The position numbers were made by a program, and so were the translations under genes. A stretch of DNA of 64,000 nucleotides from Oryzias latipes (Eukaryota > Chordata > Actinopteri > Beloniformes > Adrianichthyidae), in assembly GCF_002234675.1 (NCBI RefSeq), contig NC_019879.2:5895325-5959324 (forward strand), in the 5' to 3' direction. Below the pieces are notes generated by a model. The model searched no databases. It worked only from the letters and a program-made list of their open reading frames with translations, and was not told the DNA's origin. Shown one piece after another: positions 10,954 to 23,425 of this stretch; position 1 is the stretch's first letter, and every line of letters starts with the position of its first letter.

Positions 10954-10987
10954 ATTTTCCACATTATATCATTATAATGTGGAAAAT
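10954..10987. repeat. Perfect 15-bp hairpin
   Basis: Arms at 10954-10968 and 10973-10987 around a 4-base TCAT loop. AT-rich with a GTGG core. No known function. Confidence 0.7.
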
Positions 10988-11019
10988 ATTATTCCATAAT
11001 AATAGATAGAAGTGAAACG

Positions 11020-11554
11020 TGTCACGGTGCCTCCGGCTGTTGCCTCCCCCTCCCTGCTCTCTCTTTGGAACCAGCTGACCTCCATCACCTCATCATCTGG
11101 CAGAACAGTCTTAAGGAGATCCACTCCAGCATTCTACGCCAGTCCGTTATACTCACTCCGGTGATCATGCCTGGCCTCAAGTTGAGTAACTCTCGCTCTA
11201 GTAAATCCTAGCTTGTATTTACCGTTTGTCTCACGTATTCAGGTCATCTCTTCACTGATCACGCTGATTCCTCACCACGTTCCTGTCTCATCGTCCTTGG
11301 CCTCTCCACTCACTCCAAGCGGTGCTCGCCGTCCTCGGTGCTCCGCCTCGCCACAGACTGTCTACGCCGTCCTCTGCGCTCCACCTCGTCACAAGCTGCC
11401 CCGCATCGTCCTCGGTGCTCTCCCTCGCTCCCAGCAGTTTCCCGCATCCACGACGTCCACTTCCATCTCTTATTAAACATCCTCATTCTACATCGCCTCC
11501 TGAGTTTCTTCCGGGTTCCAGCATCTGGGTCTCCCTTGTAGTCCGACCATGACA
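11020..11554. mobile_element. Solo LTR
   Basis: It starts TGTCACGG and ends CATGACA. The 6-bp flank GAAACG is repeated exactly on both sides (11014-11019 and 11555-11560), as expected for LTR-element integration. There is no internal region, so it is a solo LTR left by recombination. Pyrimidine-rich CTCCGCCTC blocks in the middle are imperfect tandem units. Confidence 0.82.
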
Positions 11555-12502
11555 GAAACGATTAATAATGATTCAATTCGATATTTGTTGTTGGTGATTC
11601 GATTCACTTTCCAGTCTTCCGTTTCGAAGGAGGAAACGCCACGCAGGCATAGAGCAGCTGCACTCCTCAACTCTATTTACTGCATAAAAGAGAAAAGCAA
11701 TTCCTAAATATGCCACCGGAAGAAAAAAAAACAGTGTTGGAGGAATATGAGGACTTGAAGAAAATCCTTGATTTCGTGCTGGATGAGATCAAAGTTATAA
11801 AGATTGTTTACGGACAAATTCAGGAGAAGTGTTTCAACAGGATGGATTTAATCGAAAAACGAATGGATGACAAAAGCAGATCTCCAGATCTAACAACGTG
11901 AAAATCATTGGATTAAAAATAAAATCCGGTCATACGCGCATGCAGTGACCGTCGAGAACGGTGAGGAATCCAAGAAGCAGCAGACGAACTCTGTGGAAAA
12001 ACAGGTGGAGGAATTCATAAAGTCCAAAAGAATTTCTCTGAATGGTGAGCAAATCGACCTTAACATATTCAGTGATAATGATAACAACCTTCAAGACATC
12101 GACCCTGATCTATTCTTATCCACTGTTAATATGGACTGCAAATATTACACCGTTGATGACTTTAAAAACTCGGTTATCCCAGAAGAAAAGCTTTCAATTC
12201 TTCACTTTAACAGCAGAAGCATGAATACCAACTTTGAAGACATCAAGGACTATTTACAGAATATGGGGCATTCTTTTGATATCATGACCATATCTGAAAC
12301 TGTGACATGGACGCTGATTTTGAATTGGAAAACTATGAATTCAACTATGTGAACAGAGTAAACAAAAAAAGTGGAGGAGACGAAATAAATGTGAAAAATA
12401 ATACAAAGTTTACAGTAATTGATAAATTGTCAGTTGCAGCGGCTGGAATACTGGAATGTCTTACAATTGAAATATGTAACGATTCAGGGAAAAATGTCAT
12501 TA

Positions 12503-13527
<1,025 letters not shown>

Positions 13528-13859
13528 AAATAACAAAATATTATTCATCTGTGGAGACTTCAATATTGATCTGATAAACCCCAGCAAACATAAAGCAACC
13601 TACGACTTTATCAGCAGAATGTATGCTATGAGTTTATATTCAACCATAAAACCAAGCCATCTTGATCATACAAACCATTTATTTTATCAATCTAGACCTA
13701 TCCGCACCTGCCCTCGCCGCCCACCTCTCGCCCCATCCGCCCTTACTGCCCACGTCTACACCCCACCCGCCCCTGCTCCCCTGGTGTAGGCACCACCGCC
13801 GGTCTCACCACCCACCTTTGAACTGACCCCACTTTCTGAACAGACACTACATAATCCTG

Positions 13860-14011
13860 CCCCCCCCCCCCCCCTTCTCTTCATTTGAGGCGGATCAGAG
13901 ATGCAAGTGATGTCCAGGGTGTAGCCTTAGCCCAATAGTAGCCAGGCTCTTGCAGCTCTGTGTCCCCAAAAGGGATCAAACTGTTGAAGAAAATGGATGG
14001 CTGGATAGAAA
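13860..14011 (+). repeat. 3' tail of a fish SINE/LINE family
   Basis: After a C tract (about 13859-13874) the wording GATGTCCAGGGTGTAGCC, AGCCCAATAGTAGCC, AAAGGGATCAA and AAATGGATGGCTGG matches the common fish tail ending in GGATGGATGG. The GC-rich CCGCCC stretch just before (13700-13860) is low complexity. Confidence 0.5.
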
Positions 14012-14410
14012 CTTGACTTTGTAGGTTTAGCATCCACAGGGGGTCATATTTTCCTTGTGTTGTTGCGTCTTTTGACTGTAAACTTGGTAACTCCTTAGTA
14101 TGAATGTATGAAGAGTTTGTATGAATGTATGAACCTATTTTTCATTTTGTGTTAGCATCCAACAGTGAAAGTTTTCACTTAACAAAGTGCCAGAACCTGA
14201 GTGAACCACAATATGAATGCATGAATCTTAAATTCAGATAACAGTTCATTTGACTATAGCTCATAGAATCAATGACATTTCAGGTATAATGCAAATATGT
14301 GAAGACAGACATGAAACACACTTGTTCTTTTCTCCAGTATGAAGAGACTTTTATTCCTGCAACACAGTTATTTACAAGATTTTTAGTTTTATGACTGACA
14401 AAATCTTAAC

Positions 14411-15391
14411 CCCTTGTGCTATCCTAGGCACTTTAACATTGGGAGTTGGGTCATCTAGACCAGTGTTTTTCAACCAGTGTGCCGCGGCACACTAGTGTGC
14501 CGTGGGAGATGGTCAAGTGTGCCGTGGAAAATTGCCCTCATTAACTGATCTAAAAACATTTCCCATCTCCAGGATTCAGCTCTGTGTTCATCCAAACAGG
14601 CCCTGATAAAACACTGAGGAGTTAGGAATATAAAAGATCGTAAAATACTTTTTCTTTGCGTTTATTTTATTTTATTAAAGACATTTTGATAAGAATGACA
14701 GTACCACGATTCAGCTGCAGTTCCGGCTGTGTTTGGGAAAAGTCCCGTTCCTTTAACTGTCTCCACCAATCATTCTTGGGGAGCTTAATCACATGTCATC
14801 AGTCTGACCAATCAGAAGTGGTTAAAGTCTTCACTTCCTTGTCCCGATTTAGCTCGTAAAGTCGCTCAGTTCTAACAAAAATACCAGCTAAAGCTCGTCT
14901 TTTGCGGTGTAGCTTTCCACAGAATCCGGTATCAGAACATGTAACAAGTGAACAAAACAATGAAGCTCCGAAAACCGATCTTCGTCCGTTTTATGCACTA
15001 CATCTCCCATGATGCATTGGGTTGTGAGAGTGACAGCACATACGGAGATCTGTTGTTAAACGTCTTGAAACCAACGAACACGCATCAAACTATTTTTAAA
15101 TCTTCTAACTTAACTTTTATTGAATCTTTTAGGAAAAAAAAGCTGCAGTTTCCAGCTTTTTCTGCAAGAATAATCTCAAAAATGCATGTGAGATTGTGGA
15201 GGGGCTGTAGATCAATACATATTATGAGTTTCTCCTTCTTTTTTTTTAATTTTTGGATGCTGGTGTGCCGCGGGATTTTTTTTAAGGTTAAAGTGTGCCG
15301 TGGCTCAGAAAAGGTTGAAAAACACTGATCTAGACCCACTAGACAGTGCTCTGGACCTTTTTTCTTCAATGATTTGTGATCTTCACTGGTT
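14411..15391 (+). mobile_element. piggyBac-like MITE, copy B, interrupted by a hAT
   Basis: The left part (14411-14460) follows a TTAA; the right part resumes at 15328 (CTAGACCCACTAGACAGTGC) and stops near 15391 without its right terminus. The middle 867 bp is a hAT insertion. Confidence 0.8.
14461..15327 (+). mobile_element. Non-autonomous hAT transposon inside the piggyBac MITE
   Basis: Ends CAGTGTTTTTCAACC and its complement. The 8-bp target ATCTAGAC is duplicated exactly (14453-14460 and 15328-15335). Subterminal GTGTGCCGCGGCACAC wording is typical of hAT-type repeats in vertebrates. A 126-codon frame at 14948 has no transposase motif. Confidence 0.9.
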
Positions 15392-15658
15392 ACACCCACT
15401 ATGAACAAAAAAAAGCCTTGTAAACACAAAAGTCAGTGCGATTGTCCTTTTTCCGTTTAAAGTGCTCATGCTTCAGTGTATATATGTGTGTTTGTGATTG
15501 TGAGGATGTGCGGGCTTCCGTCTTGCTGGTCCTTGGAGGAGCATGAAGAGTCCATCAGCGTCTTCATCACTGCAGCTTCTGCTTTCTATCACCCGATGTA
15601 GAAAAGAGAAATCCCTTTAGAACAGAGCAGGCCTTTTATCTGTTCAATGAGTTCGCAT

Positions 15659-16133
15659 CAGGGTTCCTGGAAGTTTCTTCAAGTTCAATCTAAGACTTTT
15701 TAAGACCTTTTTAAAAAATTCAGACCATGTCTCAGCCTGTTTCCCAAGACCTCTGACAAAGAAAAATGAAATCCTTCAATGTCCCGTCAGTAAATTCTTA
15801 AACAAAACCACAGCACTTGTGAAAGAGTAACAAAAATCCACATGGTTGGTCAACAGCATGTTTGTAGTCCAGCCACGGGTCTAACCTGGATACCACATCC
15901 ATGTTGCATAATATCAACACGACAAGCTCATATGACTGTCATTATTTCTTCATGTCAGGTGTGTTTGAGAGATTTATTTCTTTAAATGGCTTTTTTCTAA
16001 CAATAGCTGCGATACACAGAACATTTCAGGCTCAGCCATCACATTTTAAAACTTTTTAGACTTTTTCAGGAACAATGTCCTCATTCATAAATGTAATGCT
16101 TTTGAGACTTGTTGGGAGCCCACAGGAACCCTG
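15659..16133. mobile_element. hAT-like MITE
   Basis: Inverted ends CAGGGTTCCTG and CAGGAACCCTG bound about 475 bp. Both ends are followed inward by TTTAAGAC/CTTTTTAGAC motifs, common in fish non-autonomous hATs. The flanking 8 bp do not match cleanly, so this is a decayed or approximate call. Confidence 0.6.
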
Positions 16134-16762
16134 TTACACACTTACATCCACACATAACACAACCATGCTGAAAGTCTGCAATGCATGGCTTTGGAGTGAC
16201 ACTGAGACATGACTGTCCAAAGGTGAGGCCTTGTCCGTGTGCTGCTGTCTATAGGAGGGGCCCATGTTTATTGTGACATGCACAGATCTGAAGAAAAAGA
16301 ATGGATAGAAATTACATTCATGTCCCACCACAATATTTCTGAGATGACAATACCAATTTCTAAAGAAAATAAAGTGTTAAACCATTTACAGCATTGAATG
16401 AGATCTTTAGCAAGTGTGAATAAAATGTTAGTAAGATTTGGAACCAGTGAATCTAAACTGTTCTTAAATCTTTACTAAATTACTAAAAAGGGCAGTTTCA
16501 ACATGAAATTGGTTTCTGCTTTTAAAAATTCTGCAACATTAGACATTTTGTTACAGACACCATGTTAATATAGTTACCATATATGTTGAAATCAAAAAGA
16601 TTTACATATTTATTCATTAATTTGTTAAATAGAAATCAGTTTTTCAGAACCGCAATGAAGATTAGCTTTTTTCACTCTGAATGTAGTACATTTCTGTCCA
16701 CTAGATGGTGCAAAGGAGCACATGAAGCGCATTTATGGGCAAGCTCGTCAAATACACCTTAA

Positions 16763-16945
16763 CCCTCGTGCTATCCTATGCACATTGGGAGCAAAACAGC
16801 GCGCTAAACCTTTTTTCTTCAATGATTTGTGATCTTCACTGGTGTCCATGGATTACATGAAATCCTCTTCACCTTTATCCACCTATGTGATTCTAGGGAT
16901 AACACGTCACTGGTCATCTTGACCCCATTGGATATAGCACAAGGG
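16763..16945 (+). mobile_element. piggyBac-like MITE, copy C
   Basis: Preceded by TTAA (16759-16762). Ends CCCTCGTGCTATC and ATAGCACAAGGG; the internal sequence matches copy A with deletions. The right-hand TTAA has mutated to TTCA. Confidence 0.78.
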
Positions 16946-17917
16946 TTCAAAATGTCCACGTAGGTACTGTACATGGTCGTAGTAGTAATAAAACTATACA
17001 ATTATCATGCACATATTTTAATCTTTACAAAACTTACTTTGGATTGGACATTTTTCCAAGAATATTACCCGAAAAAAAAACGCGTTACCAAGACGTGTGT
17101 TACCCCTAAACCTTTTATACGTGAAACTAACAAAGGTTCCTATTAGAAGTTAATCAATAGACAGTGAAGAGATGCAGACACTAGTTTGGGTAAAAAAAAA
17201 TAAAAAAAAAGTAAATAAAAAACTAGTTTGGGTAAATAAATGTGGAGTGAAAGTGGTTTGATGCACGTTGTAGCACAAAAGCATTTAATTAAAGAATTGA
17301 CATTATACTGAATTCTGTGTCAAAATCATATTGTAGTGACTAGTTAGTTGGTCACTTACAGCTGGAACAGGAGCCAAGCTGTCAATCAGTTGAGCTGTCA
17401 ATCGACTGGCTGGGCTGGAGACCCGTCCGTGTCCCATACACTGCACGATTCCGAACAGCTTTAGAGAGGAGGAGGCAGCAAGAAAAGCTGAGAGTAATCT
17501 CCCTTCCAGCATAGCAAACCCATTTATTTTGAACACATACAACATCGAGCATTGCACATGGGTCATCACCCTTCCCACACTCACGGTGCAACAAAAAGAA
17601 ACAAACATAACAGGAAGTATAAACTAAGGTGGAACAACAAAACTGCCATATGAAAAGAAACGGGACATTTAAAGAAAATGATTTGGTTTCGAGAGACTGA
17701 GGACTAATATACAATTTGGGTTAAAAATATACTGAATGACAAAGAGTAAAATCTGTTGTGTAAATGTATCAATTTAAAGATTCTAAGTACCCTAAAATTG
17801 AAATGAGCACTAAAATAAATAAATAAATAACATTTCAAATCAATTTGGCGTCAAGATGGTTTTTAAAACAATTCTCGGAACCGGAAGTGGCAAAGACGCA
17901 CATTTTCATGAGCACAA
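16946..17917. other. Intergenic, no gene recognised
   Basis: AT-rich. Two overlapping frames on - (17303-17714) show no domain pattern. A short duplicated ACTAGTTTGGGTAAA lies near 17188 and 17222, and an AAAT microsatellite near 17815-17830. I see nothing I can name. Confidence 0.4.
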
Positions 17918-18276
17918 CCCTGTTGATGCAGTCTAACATAGCAGCTGGTTACAGTGAAAAAAATTAATTAGTGACCACAACAAAAACCTGAGGTTTGTGT
18001 GTGTCAGTGATCTCATTATAATGCAGAGAAGGGGACGTAATAAATGCAAATGGGTGGGGGCAGGGCTAGTGGTTTCACAATGTGTTTATGTCATGATGTG
18101 TTATGATGTCATGACATCATAAAGTGATATGACACTTTGACACTTTATGATGTCATTAAGTGTTTTTTTCTGATGAATATCTTGTATGAATGTCATTTGA
18201 TGTCATCAAACCAGAGTTTCTATATAGACCCCAAACTTGGGAAAATCTGTCAACGATTTTAAACTTGAGGGGAGAG
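17918..18276 (+). promoter_or_regulatory. 5' flank shared by the duplicated 500-codon genes
   Basis: Homology between the two copies begins near CTGTTGATGCAGTC (17918) and continues into the ORF. The last 130 bp are rich in TGATGTCA-type half palindromes, including the perfect 18-bp ATGATGTCATGACATCAT near 18104. These resemble CRE/ATF-like sites by shape only. No TATA box is convincing. This is the likely promoter region, by position. Confidence 0.4.
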
Positions 18277-19779
18277 ATGGCCCCATTATACTTACACGAT
18301 CTGAGCACGGACTTAACGTTGCTCTTGCAGTTTGACCTGCTCAGATTTTCAGGGTCACAAAGATCACAGCTGATCAAAGGACATCCTGATGTCAAATCCA
18401 AAGAAATAATAAGAGATTTGATGTCAAAGATCGTAAACCTGATTTCAAAACATTTGCAAAATACGAATGAAGGTATGCGAACAAAGGAAGCTGTGATGGA
18501 CCTTGTCACCAGGACTCTTCCCACAGCATTCATGGAAGTCCTCCACAGCAGCAAAGACCCCACATCATCCCACGCCTGCAACACCTTGATTGTCTTAATA
18601 ACCGAGGAGGTGTTGAGGCAAAGGGAATCCAGCAACTTACAAAGCTTTTCCAATAACTTTGACTTATTCGTATCAAGCTTTTGTAAGTTACTTTGGGATC
18701 TTTGTATAAAAACAAAAAGCAAAGAAGGAACCAAGCAGCAAGCTGGCTCCACTGCGGCGGATGGGCTCACAGATGAAAAAAGTAATGCTGGAACCCAAAC
18801 ATCCCAAAAAAGGGATGATGGAAAAGCCCAGAAGGATCTGCATGCAGCCAAAGAAGCTCAAAAGGCCCTTCTTGAAAAACTGGTGGAGGATCTCATAAAA
18901 TGTACCTTCAAAAAGAGTAAAACGCCTTTAGGCCAAGAAAAGTTTGAATCCTACAGGAGGCGTCTCTTTACAAGACTCTGGAAAGAAGCAGAGACCTTGG
19001 AATGCTACATAAGTGAGAAAAACTTTGAAGGACTAAGCAAAGTCATTTATAAAAAGGTCACCGAAAGTTTAAAGATGAATGGCATTCCAATAGTCATGGC
19101 TATGGATCTGGAGGATCAGATACATGACAACCTTGTTGCAGCCATCTTTAAACAAAGCCTTTTGACGAAAAAGGTTGTCTGCAGAGACCTCAACAGCTGC
19201 CCAAAGATGACTTCTGCTCGGAAAAAACAAGTTGCTGCAATGCAGACATGTAACGGCAAGAAAAAGACAGATGAACAGAAGTCAATCTTAAAATCAGTCC
19301 TTCCAGAAACGTCCACAAGTAAATCTTGGTCAACCCAAACCTCTGTGGACATAAACCTCCTGTCACCTGAGGAACTAGACATTCTAGAGGCCAAGATGGA
19401 AAATTGCAACACCTTGTTAAACGAGTACCTCACATTTGCAATTCCTTACATCTTCAGAAAAGCAGGTTATACATGTTCCAAGAGTAACTTTCAACTGCTT
19501 TTCAAAAGGCTGTATGATGTCCTGTGGGAAATGTGCAAAGCTTATGGTTTCAATTTGGCAAATGACAAACTCAAAGGCCTGGAAAAAGTGACGTACATGA
19601 ATTTGATCAATTTCTGTAAATATCCAGAAAGTGTAACTCTCATGTGCATGAACTTGGACCAGTCTGTGTGTGACTTTGTCGTGGCCAAAACCTTTGAAAA
19701 GCACATTCTGAAAAAGAGGTCTAAGTTTGCAAGGTTTATCTCAAAAATTGAGATAGGCGTCAACAGGGTGTTTTACTAA
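18277..19779 (+). CDS. Uncharacterised intronless 500-residue protein, copy 1
   Basis: The open frame could start at 18190, but the second copy has a 1-base deletion there. The first start usable in both copies is the ATG at 18277 (GAGATGG, purine at -3, G at +4), giving 500 residues. No signal peptide or membrane segment. Three related helical units are visible: about residues 101-147, 174-299 and 353-481. Shared marks are (A/N)CNTL in units 1 and 3, F-x4-5 then (R/C)L or KL then LW (Trp at 140, 235, 417), and in units 2 and 3 L(E/K)GL.KV.Y, a M.L(E/D) turn, and (V/A)A..F...LL/IL.KK. Ser/Thr/Lys-rich linkers containing TQTS precede units 2 and 3. I do not recognise the family and propose no function. 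Against copy 2 there are 7 replacements and about 15 synonymous changes (by eye), indicating selection on the protein. Confidence 0.8.
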   Translation: MAPLYLHDLSTDLTLLLQFDLLRFSGSQRSQLIKGHPDVKSKEIIRDLMSKIVNLISKHLQNTNEGMRTKEAVMDLVTRTLPTAFMEVLHSSKDPTSSHACNTLIVLITEEVLRQRESSNLQSFSNNFDLFVSSFCKLLWDLCIKTKSKEGTKQQAGSTAADGLTDEKSNAGTQTSQKRDDGKAQKDLHAAKEAQKALLEKLVEDLIKCTFKKSKTPLGQEKFESYRRRLFTRLWKEAETLECYISEKNFEGLSKVIYKKVTESLKMNGIPIVMAMDLEDQIHDNLVAAIFKQSLLTKKVVCRDLNSCPKMTSARKKQVAAMQTCNGKKKTDEQKSILKSVLPETSTSKSWSTQTSVDINLLSPEELDILEAKMENCNTLLNEYLTFAIPYIFRKAGYTCSKSNFQLLFKRLYDVLWEMCKAYGFNLANDKLKGLEKVTYMNLINFCKYPESVTLMCMNLDQSVCDFVVAKTFEKHILKKRSKFARFISKIEIGVNRVFY

Positions 19780-20910
19780 GGGAAGTGAACCCTAGTAGGT
19801 TAGTTAATATTAGTTTAGTGTTTTAGAAGGTTTTCTCCTAAAAATGGAAGAAAACCTTTAGTAGGATCCTGTTCTGTTCTTTGTTCTATTAAAAGGAAAA
19901 AAATAAAAAAAACAATGTCAACATTTCATTTAGTTTAGTATTTTTAGTTGTTTTTTAGTGAGTAGGTCTTACTTCAAAGGGTTAGGGTTAGCAGTACTCT
20001 GATGTTGGTTTTATTTGGCCGCAAGAAGTTAGTAGTGGGACTCTTTCTAATTCCAATTTGATTGTAAAATATATTTAGAAGGATCTGCATTTCCAGAAAA
20101 AAAGGAAGGTTTGAAATCCTGCTGAATGAAATGAAACTTGAATAATAATTGGCAAAACAATAAAGAAAGAAATTATCAAAGTTGACTGTAAATAAATTGA
20201 AAACAGCACAATAACAAAAATATATATTTGGGAAAAATCCCAGAGCCGGGTCTTGAACCAGCGAAAAATTGTGAATTTGAGAACAAAGAATTCCCCTAAA
20301 AAACAATAAAATAAAACTAAATACTTGGTCTTTGAACATCACAGAATGACCAAAAGTCTTAGATGGAAAAAGCTGCAACAGCTGAACATGGCTAATATTG
20401 AATGATTAAAACAGCTGAAAAATTGTAGAATGACTTAAGCACCAAAAACTGCCAGAAGATGCTATAATAAAGAAAGAAACTAAGGAGCTGAATATCCAGG
20501 AGAAAATGCAGGGTTGAATGTTATATTGCTGAATGAAAAATTAAGTTGACCATAGATGAAATCAAAATATCACAATAACAAAAAAATATATTTGGGAAAA
20601 ATCCCAGAGCCGGGTCTCGAACCAGCGAGATGCTGCACAAAGGAGCCAAAAGTCCTGGAAATCCTGGAATATCTTGAAAAGTTCAAGGATTTCAAGGCCC
20701 AAAATCGTAGCAGGAAAAAGCTAAAAGAGCTGAACATTTTATTAGTTAAATGGTTAAAATAGCTGAAAGGAGTTAAGAGCCGAAAAACGAAACAGGAAAA
20801 CAATTGGTTGAAAGCTGTATAGCATTCAACCAATTGTGGTCTTTTGATTATTGTGGGAGATACATTCAAAAAACAACATACAAAATGTCAAATCTGCAAA
20901 GTAGTCATCT
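19780..20910. repeat. 3' flank of copy 1 with about 365-bp repeated modules
   Basis: Matches the flank of copy 2 for several hundred bp. Two modules start near 20222 and 20590 with TTTGGGAAAAATCCCAGAGC. On the - strand each contains GGTTCGAGACC or a variant, which fits the pol III B-box pattern, so these may be tRNA-derived. No coding signal. Confidence 0.55.
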
Positions 20911-20913
20911 TAA

Positions 20914-21102
20914 CCCTTTGTGCTATCTTAGATGACCCCACCCTTACATTGACGCGTCTCCCTACCATGACAAAAGTGGATAAAGGTGGAAAGATTTCAT
21001 GTCATCCATGGACACCAGTGAAGATCACAAATCATTGAAGAAAAAAGGTTCAGAGCACTGTCTAGTAACTCCCAATGTTAAAGTGCCTAGGATAGCACAA
21101 GG
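20914..21102 (-). mobile_element. piggyBac-like MITE, copy D (reverse)
   Basis: Reverse orientation relative to copy A, with TTAA at 20910-20913 on the left. The right side ends GATAGCACAAGG followed by TATA rather than TTAA. The central GGGTCTAGATGACCC part is deleted. Confidence 0.78.
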
Positions 21103-21430
21103 TATACTTGTAACACTTTTCAAGTGAGGGAACACTGTACACAGTAAAAGAGAAAAGAAAAAAGAGACAATAAGCAACCAGAAGAAGGTAGTATCTTATG
21201 CTTTCATGTGCTGGTCCCAAGTCCAGATAAATGCAGAGGGTTGTCAGATACGACTTATTAACAATCTGAAATCAACCATGCTGTTGATGCAGTCTACTAG
21301 AGGGCTGCATTGGAATCAGGTCCCGCGGGACCCAACCCAAATCTTGCGGGAGCGGGCGGTTAGAATTGTGCCGCGGGCGGAAATAAAAAACACTGCGGGA
21401 TAAGGAAGGAGCAGGTTGCCTGGCTAAAAA

Positions 21431-23425
21431 ATGTCAATTGATGAAGCAGAAAAGAACCTCAAAGTAGGTATTTACAGCACAAAAGCGAAACAAGGAAAGT
21501 CTGACATTTGGAGGACTTTCTCGATAGTTTGTGATGAGGATGGAAAGGAGCTGGACTTTGTTCGTCGTGACAAATGTGGTAAAATGCTCATCTTCAATGG
21601 GCACAAATCCGGCACGTCTGGGTTGAGGTGACACACCTGTGTTTGTTCTCCCCGGTCAAAGTAAGCTGGTTTTTAAGGATAAACATCTCCCTACGCACAT
21701 TAAGCAAGAAACTACAGAAAAATGTGTGGAAATGTGCTGTCTAGACATAAGGCCATATGACTTTGTCGCCGGGAAAGGCTTTGTTAATATATCACAACAC
21801 TTTGTTAATGCCGCCGATAAATGAGGCAAATTTGACGTTAAAGATGTTTTACCTCATCCAACCACTGTATCCAGACATGTCGAAGGGCGTGCCCAAGTTC
21901 TGCAGGCGTCAGTGGCAGCGGAGATAAAACCTATCATTGATACGTATGGATGTGCCATCACAACCGATATATGGATGGAGGATTATCATAAAACTTCCTT
22001 CAAATCCGGCACCATCCATTATACAAATAACAACTTCTACCTTGTTTCCAGGGTGTTATTCGCGGCTCCTTTTGAGAGTGGTGTGTCAAAGACAGGGGAG
22101 ACTATCAGGAGCCTGCTGTTCCAGAAACTCCGTGAATTTGGAATAGATGTATCACTCCTATCTGGCCGTGTTGTGTTCGTCACTGACCGTGGAGCCAACA
22201 TAGCTGCTGCCCTGCGCGGATACACCAGACTGAACTGTAACGCACACCTGAACGTCACCCTATCAAGTGCATTTGCGCCAGACGTGTTGGCTGAAAGTAC
22301 TGAGCTGTCCGAACTGTTGACCAGTGCAAAAAAACCTGGTGAAATATTTCAAACATTCCGGTCTTCAAAACAGCTTAAAAAAATCCCTTAAGCAATCCAT
22401 CGAGACACGATGGAATTCAAATAATGAAATGCTGGATTCCATACTGCAACAGCATGAGAAGATCTCCACAATACTGCTTAGAAATAACCAGTATGAAAGA
22501 ATTGCACAGCTCAATGCAAACACGTTAAAAACAGTAGTTGTGTTCCTTAAGTTATTCAAGGAAGCTACGAATGACTTAGAGTCCGACAACTCCACTCCCA
22601 GCGCAGCACTTCCACTGCCGTGGTCCGTGAAACTCATTGAACACTGCCAAGCAGCAACGCTCGAGCCCTTGCTCTCTGGAGTCGCCAAGCTATGTGCCTC
22701 GCATCTGGAAGAACTGATGGGTACCAGTGACACATCTGTATCACCTCTCCACATGATGTACAGAATTGCAACGCTCCTGACTCCTAAAATGCAAATGCTA
22801 GGGATGCTGCCCCCAGATGAAAAAGATGAAGTGGGTAAAGGTGGGCTATATGTAACCTATTACAGATATAAACTAAACACAGTGCAATGACAATAGAATA
22901 AGTGAAAAGCAGTTTAAAAAAAAGAAACGCAGATAAAAGACAATGAATTAATAAAAAATCTAATGAGCCATTTTCAAAATACATATTAATTTTTATATTA
23001 ATCAAATCCTATCCAAAGGTCCAAAGGAAATGATCCAGAAGATGCACTTTCACCTGGACACAGCCACAGCAGAGGATGGGCCACCAGCCAAAAGGCAAAG
23101 CACAGACTGTTTTGGAGACTGGGAAGACGATGTGTCCGTTGCTTCAGTGCCAAAGCTGATGGATGATGTAATGGCTAAATATCTCAGCTCCTGGCTCTCT
23201 GATAACCCAGACCCAGACAGCGTGCTTCAATGGTGGAAGTTCAACAAAGAGCACTTCCCGGCGCTCTCAAAGCTGGCACGTTTCATCTTTAGTATCCCTG
23301 CATTCAGTGCGCCTTCAGAGCGGGCCTTTAGTGTCTGTGGGCGCATCTTGGAAGAGAGACGCACAGGATTGGGACCGCAGTCGATCAGCAACATTCTCTT
23401 CCTCCACAGCAACATTGCAAAGTGA
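21431..23425 (+). pseudogene. hAT transposase, full length but disrupted
   Basis: The fragments line up in order: an N-terminal zinc-finger-like region (21431-21631, DIWRTF and RRDKCGKML); then from 21639 DIRPYDFVAGKGF and HPTTVSRHV; the catalytic-domain pieces AITTDIWMED, VTDRGANI and LNCNAHLNV; then ETRWNS (hAT RW motif) after a frameshift near 22340; and the C-terminal dimerisation block SAPSERAFSVCGRILEERRT (23300s) with NILFLHSN. A TGA interrupts at 21822. A GT-AG intron of about 184 nt (22835-23018) would join DEKDEV to PKEMIQKM in frame, as some hAT genes have introns. At least two frameshifts and one nonsense codon make it inactive. Confidence 0.85.

Noticed and set aside
14948..15328. 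126-codon frame inside the 867-bp hAT
   Set aside because: No transposase motif; it overlaps the inverted end and a T-rich tract.
18156..18851. 231-codon antisense frame over copy 1 (and 214 codons over copy 2 at 25027-25671)
   Set aside because: Shadow of the sense ORF. Substitutions between the copies follow the codon pattern of the + frame, and no domain is seen on -.
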